From positions 29,903 through 93,902 of the forward strand of contig MFXP01000009.1 in the NCBI GenBank assembly GCA_001787535.1: 64,000 bases of DNA, in the 5' to 3' direction. Under the pieces are notes generated by a model. The model ran no database searches, had not been told where the DNA came from, and saw only the letters and a program-made list of their open reading frames with translations. Below, in pieces: positions 14,829-22,800 of the stretch. The stretch's first letter is position 1, and each line of letters opens with the position of its first letter. This DNA comes from Candidatus Peribacteria bacterium RIFCSPHIGHO2_01_FULL_51_35. GTDB taxonomy: Bacteria > Patescibacteriota > Gracilibacteria > Peribacterales > Peribacteraceae. The position numbers were made by a program, and so were the translations under genes.

Positions 14829-15896
14829 CTACCGAAGCGGAAGATCTCGATCTTCCGCTTCGGAGTGAATCCACTGAATGCGTGTGTCATTTTTCCACCA
14901 CGTAGTTTGCCTTTTCGCATACTGCCGTGTTTTCGCCGCGATGGCTTCTGCCAAAGCGGGCGAATAAATTCGCCCCTTCTTTTGGTGCGTTAACCGCCGA
15001 CTTAAGTCGGCGGTTAACGCTTGGTTATTAAGCAGCCAATTTATTGGCTGTTCCTGAATCGATCCCGATTCGATGGCATCCATGATTTCCTTATAGCCAT
15101 GACTCTTCATCCCGGGATCGTTTTTCGTGTATCCCCTCTGCATCAGCTGCTGAACTTCCTCGATCCAGCCAGCTTCGAACATCTGCTTCGTTCGCGTATC
15201 GATTCGTTTCATGAGTTCTTCACGCGGCCATTCGATGCCGAGAATCAAAAGATCATATTCCGATTTTGATTTTTTCTTGGATACAGATGGTTTTGTTTTT
15301 GTTATTTCGAAGATCTCCATCGCACGGACAACATACAGTTTGTTGTTGGGATGAAATGCAGCTGCCGTTTCCGGATCAACCTCCTGCAACTTTTTGTAGA
15401 GTGATGCGCCGCGATCTTGATCGTATTCTTCCTCCAATCGTTTTCGGAGATCCAGATCTGCAGATGGCTGTAGTTCGAGTCCATCGATCACGACGCTGAT
15501 GTAGAGCATCGATCCCCCAACGAGCATCGGCACGTGTCCCCTGCTCCGAATTTCTTCAATCACTGCTTTCGCTTTTTCCTGATACCACGCAATGGTCACG
15601 TCTTCTTTCGGATCCAACACATCAAACAGATGATGGGCAATCCCCTGCTTCTCTTCCTCTGTAATTTTCGCGGTGCCGATATTCAGGTGCTTATAGAGCT
15701 GCCTGGAATCCGCATTGATGATTTCGACTGTAGTCCCCTGCTCCTGTAAATACTTGGCAATCGCAATGGATGCCGCTGTTTTACCGCCGGCTGTCGGTCC
15801 CAGGAGGACCAGCAACGGTTTCGCTGCCTGCTGACAAAAAGCCTTGGCTTCTGCGCACAATTTGTAAAGTTCATTAGACATATTTCTGGTCTCCAT
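14829..15896 (-). CDS. miaA: tRNA dimethylallyltransferase MiaA
   Basis: A 355-residue enzyme that adds dimethylallyl to A37 of tRNAs reading UNN codons. Visible motifs: P-loop LLGPTAGGKTAASIAIA (about residue 30), INADSRQLYKHLNIGTAK, the substrate-channel region VGGSMLYISVVIDGL, and the C-terminal TRQYAKRQTTWW signature. Between EIMDAIESGSIQ and the LAEAIAAKTRQYAKRQ helix there is an extra segment of about 30 residues (roughly 283-313) that ordinary MiaA lacks; its DNA contains three hairpins including a 34-bp perfect palindrome. The start could be the second Met (15881), which is preceded by GGAG. Confidence 0.93.
   Translation of the reverse strand: METRNMSNELYKLCAEAKAFCQQAAKPLLVLLGPTAGGKTAASIAIAKYLQEQGTTVEIINADSRQLYKHLNIGTAKITEEEKQGIAHHLFDVLDPKEDVTIAWYQEKAKAVIEEIRSRGHVPMLVGGSMLYISVVIDGLELQPSADLDLRKRLEEEYDQDRGASLYKKLQEVDPETAAAFHPNNKLYVVRAMEIFEITKTKPSVSKKKSKSEYDLLILGIEWPREELMKRIDTRTKQMFEAGWIEEVQQLMQRGYTKNDPGMKSHGYKEIMDAIESGSIQEQPINWLLNNQALTADLSRRLTHQKKGRIYSPALAEAIAAKTRQYAKRQTTWWKNDTRIQWIHSEAEDRDLPLR
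14958..15050. repeat. Triple-palindrome insertion inside miaA
   Basis: Three inverted repeats in 93 bp: GGGCGAAT/ATTCGCCC (14958-14975), a perfect 34-bp palindrome (14987-15020, core CCGACTTAAGTCGG), and CAGCCAAT/ATTGGCTG (15033-15050). The centres are 37-38 bp apart. The whole segment stays in frame with miaA. Confidence 0.8.
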
Positions 15897-15943
15897 TTCA
15901 CCATATTCTTTCTCCAGTGCCTACTGCTGAAAAGTGCGAAATT

Positions 15944-15952
15944 TGCTATCAT
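15944..15952 (+). promoter_or_regulatory. Extended -10 promoter of clpP
   Basis: TGCTATCAT. Transcription would start near 15959, leaving a CT-rich leader of about 26 nt without Shine-Dalgarno. It is divergent from miaA. Confidence 0.55.
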
Positions 15953-15984
15953 AGTGATGAACACATTTCCTTCTCTTTCCTCTC

Positions 15985-16632
15985 ATGCATCCACTGATCC
16001 AGTCCGTCGCAAACAAAATTTCCCGCGGGGCGACTCCCATGAACTTTATCATCCCGACCGTCATTGAAAAGACGCAATTCGGCGAACGCGTGTACGACAT
16101 CTACTCCCGGCTCTTGGAAGACCGCTTGGTGTTCCTCGGCACTGCCATCAATGATGATGTCGCAAACTCCATCATTGCGCAGCTCCTCTTTCTGGAAAAG
16201 GAAGACGCGAAGAAGGACATCACCCTCTATGTGAACTCCCCCGGAGGCCAAGTGACGTCCACGCTCGCGATGTACGACACCATGCAGTACGTGCAGCCGG
16301 ACATTTCGACGGTCTGTCTTGGCATGGCAGCCAGCGGCGGCGCTGTGATTTTGATGGCAGGTGAAAAAGGAAAGCGTTTTGCTCTCACGCACAGCGAAAT
16401 CATGATCCACCAACCTCTTGGTGGAACGGAAGGACAGGCCACAGACATCGCGATTCACGCAGAGCACATCATCAACACGAAGAATCTTTTGAACGAATTA
16501 ATCGCGAAGCACGCAGGCAAGAAGTTGGAACAAGTGAAACTGGACACCGAGCGCGACAAATTCTTGAGCGCAAAGGAAGCATTGGAGTACGGTCTGATCG
16601 ACCGCATCGTGTCGAAGACGGCGAAGAAATAA
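15985..16632 (+). CDS. clpP: ATP-dependent Clp protease proteolytic subunit
   Basis: A 215-residue serine peptidase subunit that assembles into the tetradecameric ClpP barrel and degrades proteins fed by ClpX/ClpC-type unfoldases. The catalytic triad is visible: Ser117 in [14 protein letters not shown], His142 in [11 protein letters not shown] and Asp191 in [19 protein letters not shown]. The oxyanion strand [16 protein letters not shown] is present. Residues 1-20 are an N-terminal extension or propeptide-like segment. No clpX lies next to it in the window. The leader before the ATG is CT-rich with no Shine-Dalgarno. Confidence 0.96.
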   Translation: MHPLIQSVANKISRGATPMNFIIPTVIEKTQFGERVYDIYSRLLEDRLVFLGTAINDDVANSIIAQLLFLEKEDAKKDITLYVNSPGGQVTSTLAMYDTMQYVQPDISTVCLGMAASGGAVILMAGEKGKRFALTHSEIMIHQPLGGTEGQATDIAIHAEHIINTKNLLNELIAKHAGKKLEQVKLDTERDKFLSAKEALEYGLIDRIVSKTAKK

Positions 16633-16701
16633 TCAAAACGCAGAGCAGCCTTCCATGGCTGCGATGCGTGCACGAACAATCGCGCCCGTGGAAGGGCGCT
16701 C

Positions 16702-16728
16702 TTGTTTGTGTAATTTTTCTGATATCGT
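16702..16728 (+). promoter_or_regulatory. Promoter of tgt
   Basis: TTGTTT, 15 bp, TATCGT. The -10 box ends 8 nt before the ATG at 16737: predicted leaderless. Confidence 0.5.
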
Positions 16729-16736
16729 AAACACCC

Positions 16737-17834
16737 ATGTTCCAGCTCTTAAAAGAAACACCTATCGGCCGCCGTGGCGTACTCACAACGCCCAATGGCG
16801 CGATCCAATCCCCTTTCTTTATGCCTGTTGGAACGGCAGGAGCCATGAAGGGAATTACGCATGAAGATCTGGTAACGCTCGGCGCGGAGATTCTTCTCTG
16901 CAATACGTATCACCTGCATCTGCAACCCGGAGAAAAGATTGTGGAGGAAGCAGGTGGCTTGCACTCGTTTGTAGGATGGAACAAACCGATCCTCACGGAT
17001 TCCGGTGGCTTCCAAGTATTTTCCCTTCGGAACATCAGCAAGATTACGGACGAAGGGGTGAACTTCCGCTCACACTTGAACGGTGATCCTCTTTTTCTTG
17101 GACCCGAGGAAGCCATGCGCATTCAACACGCATTGGGTGCGGACATCATCATGTGTTTTGACCACTGTCCTCCCAGCACCGCGCCTCGCAGTGAGATTGA
17201 AAAGGCAGTGGATCGAACAATAAGATGGGCGGCTGAATGTAAAAAACACCATAAACAGCTTTCTTCTGCATCTTCTGAATCCTCTGCATCGTCTGACTCC
17301 TCACCGTTTCTCTTCGGCATCATCCAAGGCGGCCTGGAGCGCGACCTGAGGGAAAAGTGTGCGGAAGAACTCATTGCCATGGGCTTCGATGGCTATGCTA
17401 TCGGCGGGCTGGCTGTCGGCGAAACGGAAGATGAGATGTACGACATACTGGATTGCGTGTGCCCGCTGCTGCCCAAAGATAAGCCCAGGTACTTGATGGG
17501 TGTCGGCAGACTGGAGCAACTCAAAACAGCAGTCGCCAAAGGCATCGACATGTTCGACTGTGTTTCACCCATGCGGGAAGCACGACATGGAACGTTGTAT
17601 TTGAGCGACGGCAGCAAGATCCGCATCGATTCCAACCCATACACAACGGATCATTCTGTTATTGATGCCAACTCCCCTTCTCCGCTCAGCCGAACGCACT
17701 TAAAAAGTTATCTGTCGCATTTGCTCCGCGCCCACGAGCGCCTGGGTGAAACCATCGCGTGCATGCAGAACCTCGGCATAACTCTTGAATGTATGCGAAA
17801 TCTCCAAAATGAAATAGAAAAGTTTGCTGGTTAG
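16737..17834 (+). CDS. tgt: tRNA-guanine transglycosylase lacking the zinc site
   Basis: A 365-residue TIM-barrel enzyme of the family that exchanges G34 for preQ1 in GUN tRNAs. The catalytic Asp residues are kept: Asp88 in ILTDSGGFQVFSL and Asp274 in GIDMFDCVSPMREARHGTLY. CNTYHL and the FGIIQGG loop are also normal. However, the CxCxxC and downstream His that bind structural zinc align without gaps to Ser313, Ser315, Ser318 and Gln344 (segment DANSPSPLSRTHLKSYLSHL, then CMQNLG). A Ser-rich insertion (about 174-189, QLSSASSESSASSDSS) precedes the FGIIQGG strand. No other queuosine gene is in the window. Family membership is certain; activity is uncertain. Confidence 0.93.
   Translation: MFQLLKETPIGRRGVLTTPNGAIQSPFFMPVGTAGAMKGITHEDLVTLGAEILLCNTYHLHLQPGEKIVEEAGGLHSFVGWNKPILTDSGGFQVFSLRNISKITDEGVNFRSHLNGDPLFLGPEEAMRIQHALGADIIMCFDHCPPSTAPRSEIEKAVDRTIRWAAECKKHHKQLSSASSESSASSDSSPFLFGIIQGGLERDLREKCAEELIAMGFDGYAIGGLAVGETEDEMYDILDCVCPLLPKDKPRYLMGVGRLEQLKTAVAKGIDMFDCVSPMREARHGTLYLSDGSKIRIDSNPYTTDHSVIDANSPSPLSRTHLKSYLSHLLRAHERLGETIACMQNLGITLECMRNLQNEIEKFAG
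17256..17303. repeat. Word-repeat tract inside tgt
   Basis: CTTCTGCATCTTCTGAATCC-type words repeated in frame encode the Ser/Ala/Glu insertion of tgt. The same words (TTCTTCTG, CTCTGAATCC) form an arm of the hairpin at 39661-39765. Confidence 0.5.
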
Positions 17835-17910
17835 CTCCGTCCCGCATGTGCGGGACTGTTTGCTAGTTACACCAAAACGAGCAAACCAGCTAACAAGCAA
17901 ACCAGCAAAC
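17822..17910. repeat. Nested long hairpin between tgt and rplU
   Basis: The outer arm GTTTGCTGGTTAGCT (overlapping the tgt stop) pairs with 17889-17910, built from GCAAACCAGC words. A second copy of the word (GTTTGCTAGTTAC) lies inside, and a perfect GTCCCGCA/TGCGGGAC hairpin (17839-17856) sits in the centre. The genes are convergent. Confidence 0.75.
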
Positions 17911-17912
17911 TA

Positions 17913-18224
17913 TTATGCCTTAATCTTAGTGATCTCTATTTCCGTGAAATCTTGGCGGTGCCCATGCACACGGCGGTAACGCTTGCGCTTGTTCGCCTTC
18001 TGCACGCGGATCTTTTTGCCTTGTCCGTGCGAGACGACCTTCGCTTCGACCGTTGCGCCTTTCACAAACGGGAGGCCGATCGTCAGTGCATCTCCATTGG
18101 AAAGAAGCAGGACTTTTTCAAATATGATCTTCTCTCCACTCTTCACATCGTGAAGCGGAACTTTAAGAGCATCTCCTTCCTGCACTTTTTCCTGGAAGCC
18201 GGCGATATCGACAATTGCGAACAT
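17913..18224 (-). CDS. rplU: 50S ribosomal protein L21
   Basis: A 103-residue ribosomal protein with the L21 pattern: MFAIVDIAGFQEKVQEGDAL, a central EKVLLLSNGDALTIGLPFVK, and the basic C-terminal KRKRYRRVHGHRQDFTEI. L21 binds 23S rRNA near L20. The start at 18224 gives the normal length; the longer in-frame reading upstream runs through the tRNA-Gln gene on the other strand and is rejected. rpmA (L27), its usual neighbour, is about 22 kb away. Confidence 0.95.
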   Translation of the reverse strand: MFAIVDIAGFQEKVQEGDALKVPLHDVKSGEKIIFEKVLLLSNGDALTIGLPFVKGATVEAKVVSHGQGKKIRVQKANKRKRYRRVHGHRQDFTEIEITKIKA

Positions 18225-18335
18225 TTGAGCTGACAGAGTGTAGAGAACGGCTCCCCCTCTTGCAAGCGTGCGGAACCGTACAGAAAAGCTCACATTGGAG
18301 CGTTTATGGCAGATCTGATACGATCTCCTCCGCAT

Positions 18336-18410
<75 letters not shown>

Positions 18411-18613
18411 CCTAAAATCGCTCGCAGCGGCTCGCGATCACGTGGCACCGCCACCCGATTCGAACGTCGATAGCTTCCAAGCGAGAAGCGATTTTGCGTA
18501 GGCCGCGTGGAGAGCGAAGCGAACTTTACGCGGCCAACACGTGGCACGTGCACGCGACCGTGCTGCCTTTTGCTGACAAAATCTTCACTTAAAGTCAAAA
18601 ATCCTCTAGACTC
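18411..18613. other. Structured spacer after tRNA-Gln
   Basis: 203 bp without a convincing gene. It holds a hairpin GGCCGCGT/ACGCGGCC (18501-18535) and two direct copies of CACGTGGCAC (18439-18448 and 18538-18547). The last 15 bp carry a TAGACT hexamer just before the next gene. Confidence 0.5.
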
Positions 18614-19291
18614 ATGAATCCAATGGATCATCTTTCCGAGAACAGCGGCATACCAAACCAACTACTTGTTCCTAGTTACAGATTTGTTGCTCCAGACTTG
18701 CAGGGTTCAGTTACAGGTAATGTTGAGCAACTTCTAATGCATGGAGATTTGAAAGAAAAACTCACAAGACTTCTAACTGCCAATCCAGAACAGCGAGAAT
18801 TCGACGTTCAACAATTACTTGAGATGAAACTCTCTCAAGCAGAAAGTATTGCGGCTGTTACGATATTGGAAGCTGTAATTGAACGACGATGGAAAGATGG
18901 CAATTATCTCATGCACTACGATCCATCCTCATTGGATCTCGGTGTGTTTGAAGATTTGCCTATGCAAGATTACGAATGGATGCCTACAAGAGTCCATCCA
19001 GATTCGTTTTGGGGAGGAATCGGAAAACTGCACTTAAATTTTCCTGCTGGTTTGCAGGAGTCAAAAACGGTGCATACACATCCAGGCGCGCGTATCGTTG
19101 TGTCTACTGGTAGAAGGAAATTTACAGCGCCATCAATAGGCGATGATTTCCTGCATTTGGACAATGGGACCATTGTGTTAATGCCCGGGAATCTTCCACA
19201 CAATTTTTGCGCATATGATGATGAAGACTGGAAACCCGTTTCGTTTCATTTACCATATGCAGGGATAGGAAAAGAGGCCATGGAATTTTAA
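18614..19291 (+). CDS. Cupin-like hypothetical protein
   Basis: A 225-residue soluble protein. The C-terminal part (about 140-215) shows a cupin-type barrel: THPGARIVVSTGRRKFTAPS, then NGTIVLMPGNLPHNFCAYDD, with the His and Pro-Gly spacing expected of cupin motifs 1 and 2, so a metal-binding small-molecule or sugar-related role is possible. The N-terminal 110 residues are helical and unassigned. The gene lies in an AT-rich stretch (18.6-19.8 kb) unlike its neighbours, suggesting acquisition. A TAGACT box only 1 nt before the first ATG suggests that translation may really begin at the second Met (18623). Confidence 0.6.
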   Translation: MNPMDHLSENSGIPNQLLVPSYRFVAPDLQGSVTGNVEQLLMHGDLKEKLTRLLTANPEQREFDVQQLLEMKLSQAESIAAVTILEAVIERRWKDGNYLMHYDPSSLDLGVFEDLPMQDYEWMPTRVHPDSFWGGIGKLHLNFPAGLQESKTVHTHPGARIVVSTGRRKFTAPSIGDDFLHLDNGTIVLMPGNLPHNFCAYDDEDWKPVSFHLPYAGIGKEAMEF

Positions 19292-19304
19292 AAATATAGC
19301 GACC

Positions 19305-19523
19305 GTGGATGTGGAACTCAGCAACGGCTTAATTTGCCCGGAAACATTTTCCAATGGTCCCATTGCCCGAGATCTGGGAAACAATGTTCTAAAAAACGCT
19401 TGGCTAAAGGACGACCCCAGTGCAGTAGTGTCGGTTACCGACGGTAGTGTAACTTCCTATGCATATCACAAAGGTTTTCATGCCAACTTACTTTATGAAT
19501 CCATCAGAGATTTTCAGGAGTAA
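19305..19523 (+). CDS. Small hypothetical protein (72 aa, GTG start)
   Basis: A short ORF 13 nt after the cupin-like gene, starting with GTG: VDVELSNGLICPETFSNGPI. No membrane segment and no known family. The proximity to the cupin-like gene suggests an operon, but the coding signal is weak and the ORF is short. Confidence 0.35.
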   Translation: MDVELSNGLICPETFSNGPIARDLGNNVLKNAWLKDDPSAVVSVTDGSVTSYAYHKGFHANLLYESIRDFQE

Positions 19524-19840
19524 AATTTGACAAAAAATCGTAAAACACACACTATTTTTTTGAATCTGATCAATGAAATTGAACAACGAGTTTTAATCAT
19601 CCAAAAGGGCTAAACCCTATTACAAAACATGTAAGTCTTCGTTAAAGCTGCTCTGTGGCATTTTTGACGACATTTTTCGAGCTATTCTGTGCAAAATGTC
19701 CTAAAATCTTTGGCTTCAAGACGCCTTAAAGTGCTTATTCACTTCAAGGATTGACAAATGCCATTAAGGTAGTAGAGTTAAACCATTTATCGTCACCTCA
19801 ACTACGCTCTCCAACCCTTATTTTTCTCTCCCACCGTCGT
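19524..19840. other. AT-rich intergenic region with hairpins and promoter
   Basis: 317 bp with no convincing gene. It contains a short AGGG/CCCT hairpin near 19608, a perfect 8-bp stem GACATTTT/AAAATGTC with a 16-nt loop (19669-19700), and TTGACA-like boxes at 19529 and 19751. It could hold a regulatory RNA or a long leader for the giant gene; nothing more specific can be seen. Confidence 0.4.
19751..19778 (+). promoter_or_regulatory. Candidate promoter of the giant surface protein gene
   Basis: TTGACA (perfect -35), 16 bp, TAGAGT. It overlaps the in-frame TTG at 19751, which argues that the true start is the ATG at 19841, leaving a leader of about 55 nt. Confidence 0.5.
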
Positions 19841-22800
19841 ATGAAGCGCCATCGTTTTCTCGCCAAGGTTCTCTTTATTTCTCTCGTTGCCACTCAAGTG
19901 CACTGGGGAAATTTCCAGAGTGTGCAGATTGCTGCACTCGCGCAAGCGGGCACGCAATGCAATGACGGTGTCGACAACGATGGTGATAATCTCACGGATT
20001 TCCCAACGGATCCGGGATGCGCGGATGCAGATGACAATGATGAATTTAACATGCCGGTTGCCGCATCCACGCAGTGCAATGATGGAGCGGACAACGATGG
20101 TGACAACCTGAACGATTTGCAGGATCCCGGGTGCACAGATGCTACGGACAACGATGAGTTCAATGCGCCTGCAGCCCCGCAGTGCAGTGATGGCAACGAT
20201 AACGACGGTGACGGTGTCACTGATTTCCCGGATGAACGCGGATGTGAGAATGCACAAGATAATGATGAAACGGATCCTCAAGCACAAACAACGGCGAATG
20301 CGACAACCGTGAACTGCACTGCAGACCAGGTGATCTCCTATACTCCTGGTTCCTACACATATCGAAGAGATCCGCAAAAAGCATTGGGTGATCCAGATGG
20401 GCACATCGTGAGTTTGGGAAACAACGGAACCATCACACTGAAGATGTCTCAGCCTGTCTTGAATAATCCCGGCAGTGGAGTGGATTTTTACGTTGTGGAA
20501 CTCACACGACCCTACTGGCCATACTACGAGCAGGCGACTGTCTACGGGAGCGAAGACGGCAGAGTCTACCGACTCATCGGCTTCACCGATAATGGACGTA
20601 GAAACGGCCAAGTGCATGTTCCCATGTCTCTCCCAAACACCCTCGCTTCCGCACAATATTTTCGACTGTCAGATACCAGCCCCAGTTGGTGGCACGACGG
20701 CTTTGATTTGGATGCCATCTACTCCGCTAACTGCGGCACGCCCCATGTCCCGGAATGTCGCGACGGCGTGGACAATGACAATGATGGTGTTGCCGATCAT
20801 CCCGGAGATTTCAGCTGTGCAAACCCGGATGATGACGATGAAACAAATCCCAAAGCGCAGTGCCAGGACGGTACGGACAATGACGGTGATGGAAAGGTGG
20901 ATTTCCCGCAGGATCCCGGTTGTTCCTCCCGACAAGATAATGATGAATTCAATGCTCCGCCCCCGCAGTGTCAGGATGGCATCGATAACGACCAGGATGG
21001 TGCCACGGATTTCCCGGCGGATTTCAGCTGCAGCAGCCCGACGGATAATGACGAAACCTTCCCCAAGGCGCAGTGTCAGGACAACCTCGATAACGATCAA
21101 GACGGCTTCGTCGATGCGCAGGATCCCGGCTGCCACACGGATGGAAACGCCGGAAATCCGAACAGTTACAACGCGCAGGATAATGATGAAGGACCGAGGC
21201 ACGATGCTCAGTTCGTCGCGACGAAAACCGCCGACGTGCAGACCGTGCAACCCGGAGGATTTGTGACGTACACGATTGCGGTACGGAACATAGGACAGGT
21301 GCAGATCTCCGGCATTCGTGTCATCGACACCATTCCGACGGGTCTCACCTTCACGACACAAGGCTCCACGCCCGGTTGTTTCCCGCAAGGAAACCAGGTC
21401 GTCTGCAACGCCCAAACGTACAACCCGGGACAGACGATCAACACCGTCCTCCGCTTCCAAGTGGCGCAGAACGCCCCGTGTGGCGCAGGCAGAAGCATCG
21501 TGAACACGGCAACCATTCAATTCAACAACGTAACGATTGCACAATCTTCCACCACACAGACACCCATCGATTGTCCGTCGACGCAATGCAGCGACGGCGT
21601 CGACAACGACCAGGATGGTGCCACGGATTTCCCGGCGGATTTCAGCTGCTCGAGTCCGAATGACGATGACGAAACGTTCCCCAAGGCGCAGTGTCAGGAC
21701 AATTTGGATAATGACGGCGACGGTCTGATCGACTTCCCGCAAGACCCGGGATGCACATCCAACCAGGACAATGACGAAGGGCCGGTAAACCGTCCCATCT
21801 TCGCCATTACGAAGAACGGTCCGAGCACCATCATCCGCGGCGATACGATTCGCTTTCAAATCAACGTGACAAACACCGGAAACGTGAACGCAAACGGAGT
21901 CGTGGTGACGGATCCCATCCCGAGTGGACTGACCTACAACGACGCACAGTCTGATGCCAGCTGTGACGCGCAAGGAGGAGACGTAGTCTGTATCCTCGGT
22001 ACGCTCGTGCCAAACCAGTCCAGGCCTCTCACGATTTCCTTTGATGTCCCTCAGATTGCAAATTGCCAGCAATCCCTCACTATCTCAAATACGGCACGCG
22101 TCACAGCAAGCAATGCTTCAGGGCAGACGCAGAGCCAGACAGTCTTCACAACGGTCAACTGCCCTCCACGCACGCCGCAATGCCGCGACGGCGTTGATAA
22201 TGACCAAGACGGTGCAACAGATTTTGCAGGCGGTGATTTCAGTTGTGCGAATCCGGACGATGACGATGAAACGTTCCCGAAGGCGCAGTGTCAGGATAAT
22301 TTGGATAATGACGGGGACGGTTTGATCGACTTCGGTCAGGATCCCGGATGCAGCTCGAAGCAAGACAACGACGAGTTCAACCAAATCCGAGCGAACCTCG
22401 CACTCAGGAAAACGGCAGACCGTACCACGGTGCAGCCCGGCGAGACGATCGTGTACACGCTTCGTGTCCGCAACTTCGGACCGAATGCCGTCTCGAATAT
22501 CGTTTTGAATGATTCCTTGCCGACGGGTGTTCCGTTCCTCATTACCTTCACCCAGACGGACGGCTTTGCTTGTTCCGTCCAGCCGAGCGACCCGAACCAC
22601 GTGGTGTGCACTCGCTCATCGCCTTTGGCCGCCAACGCCACCGCAACCATCGTCATGCGCGCGACTGTTCTTGCAGGCGCACCTTGCAACGGACAGCCTC
22701 TCATCAACAGGGCACACGTGCAGGCACCGGGAACGGTTGACTCCGATTCGCAGAACAACTTCTCGGAGGCGGCAATAACCTGTGATTCCGATGAAGCGGA

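Noticed and set aside
17839..17856. A simple intrinsic terminator for tgt
   Set aside because: The perfect GTCCCGCA hairpin is not followed by a T-run and is nested inside the larger word-repeat hairpin, so it was treated as part of that element.
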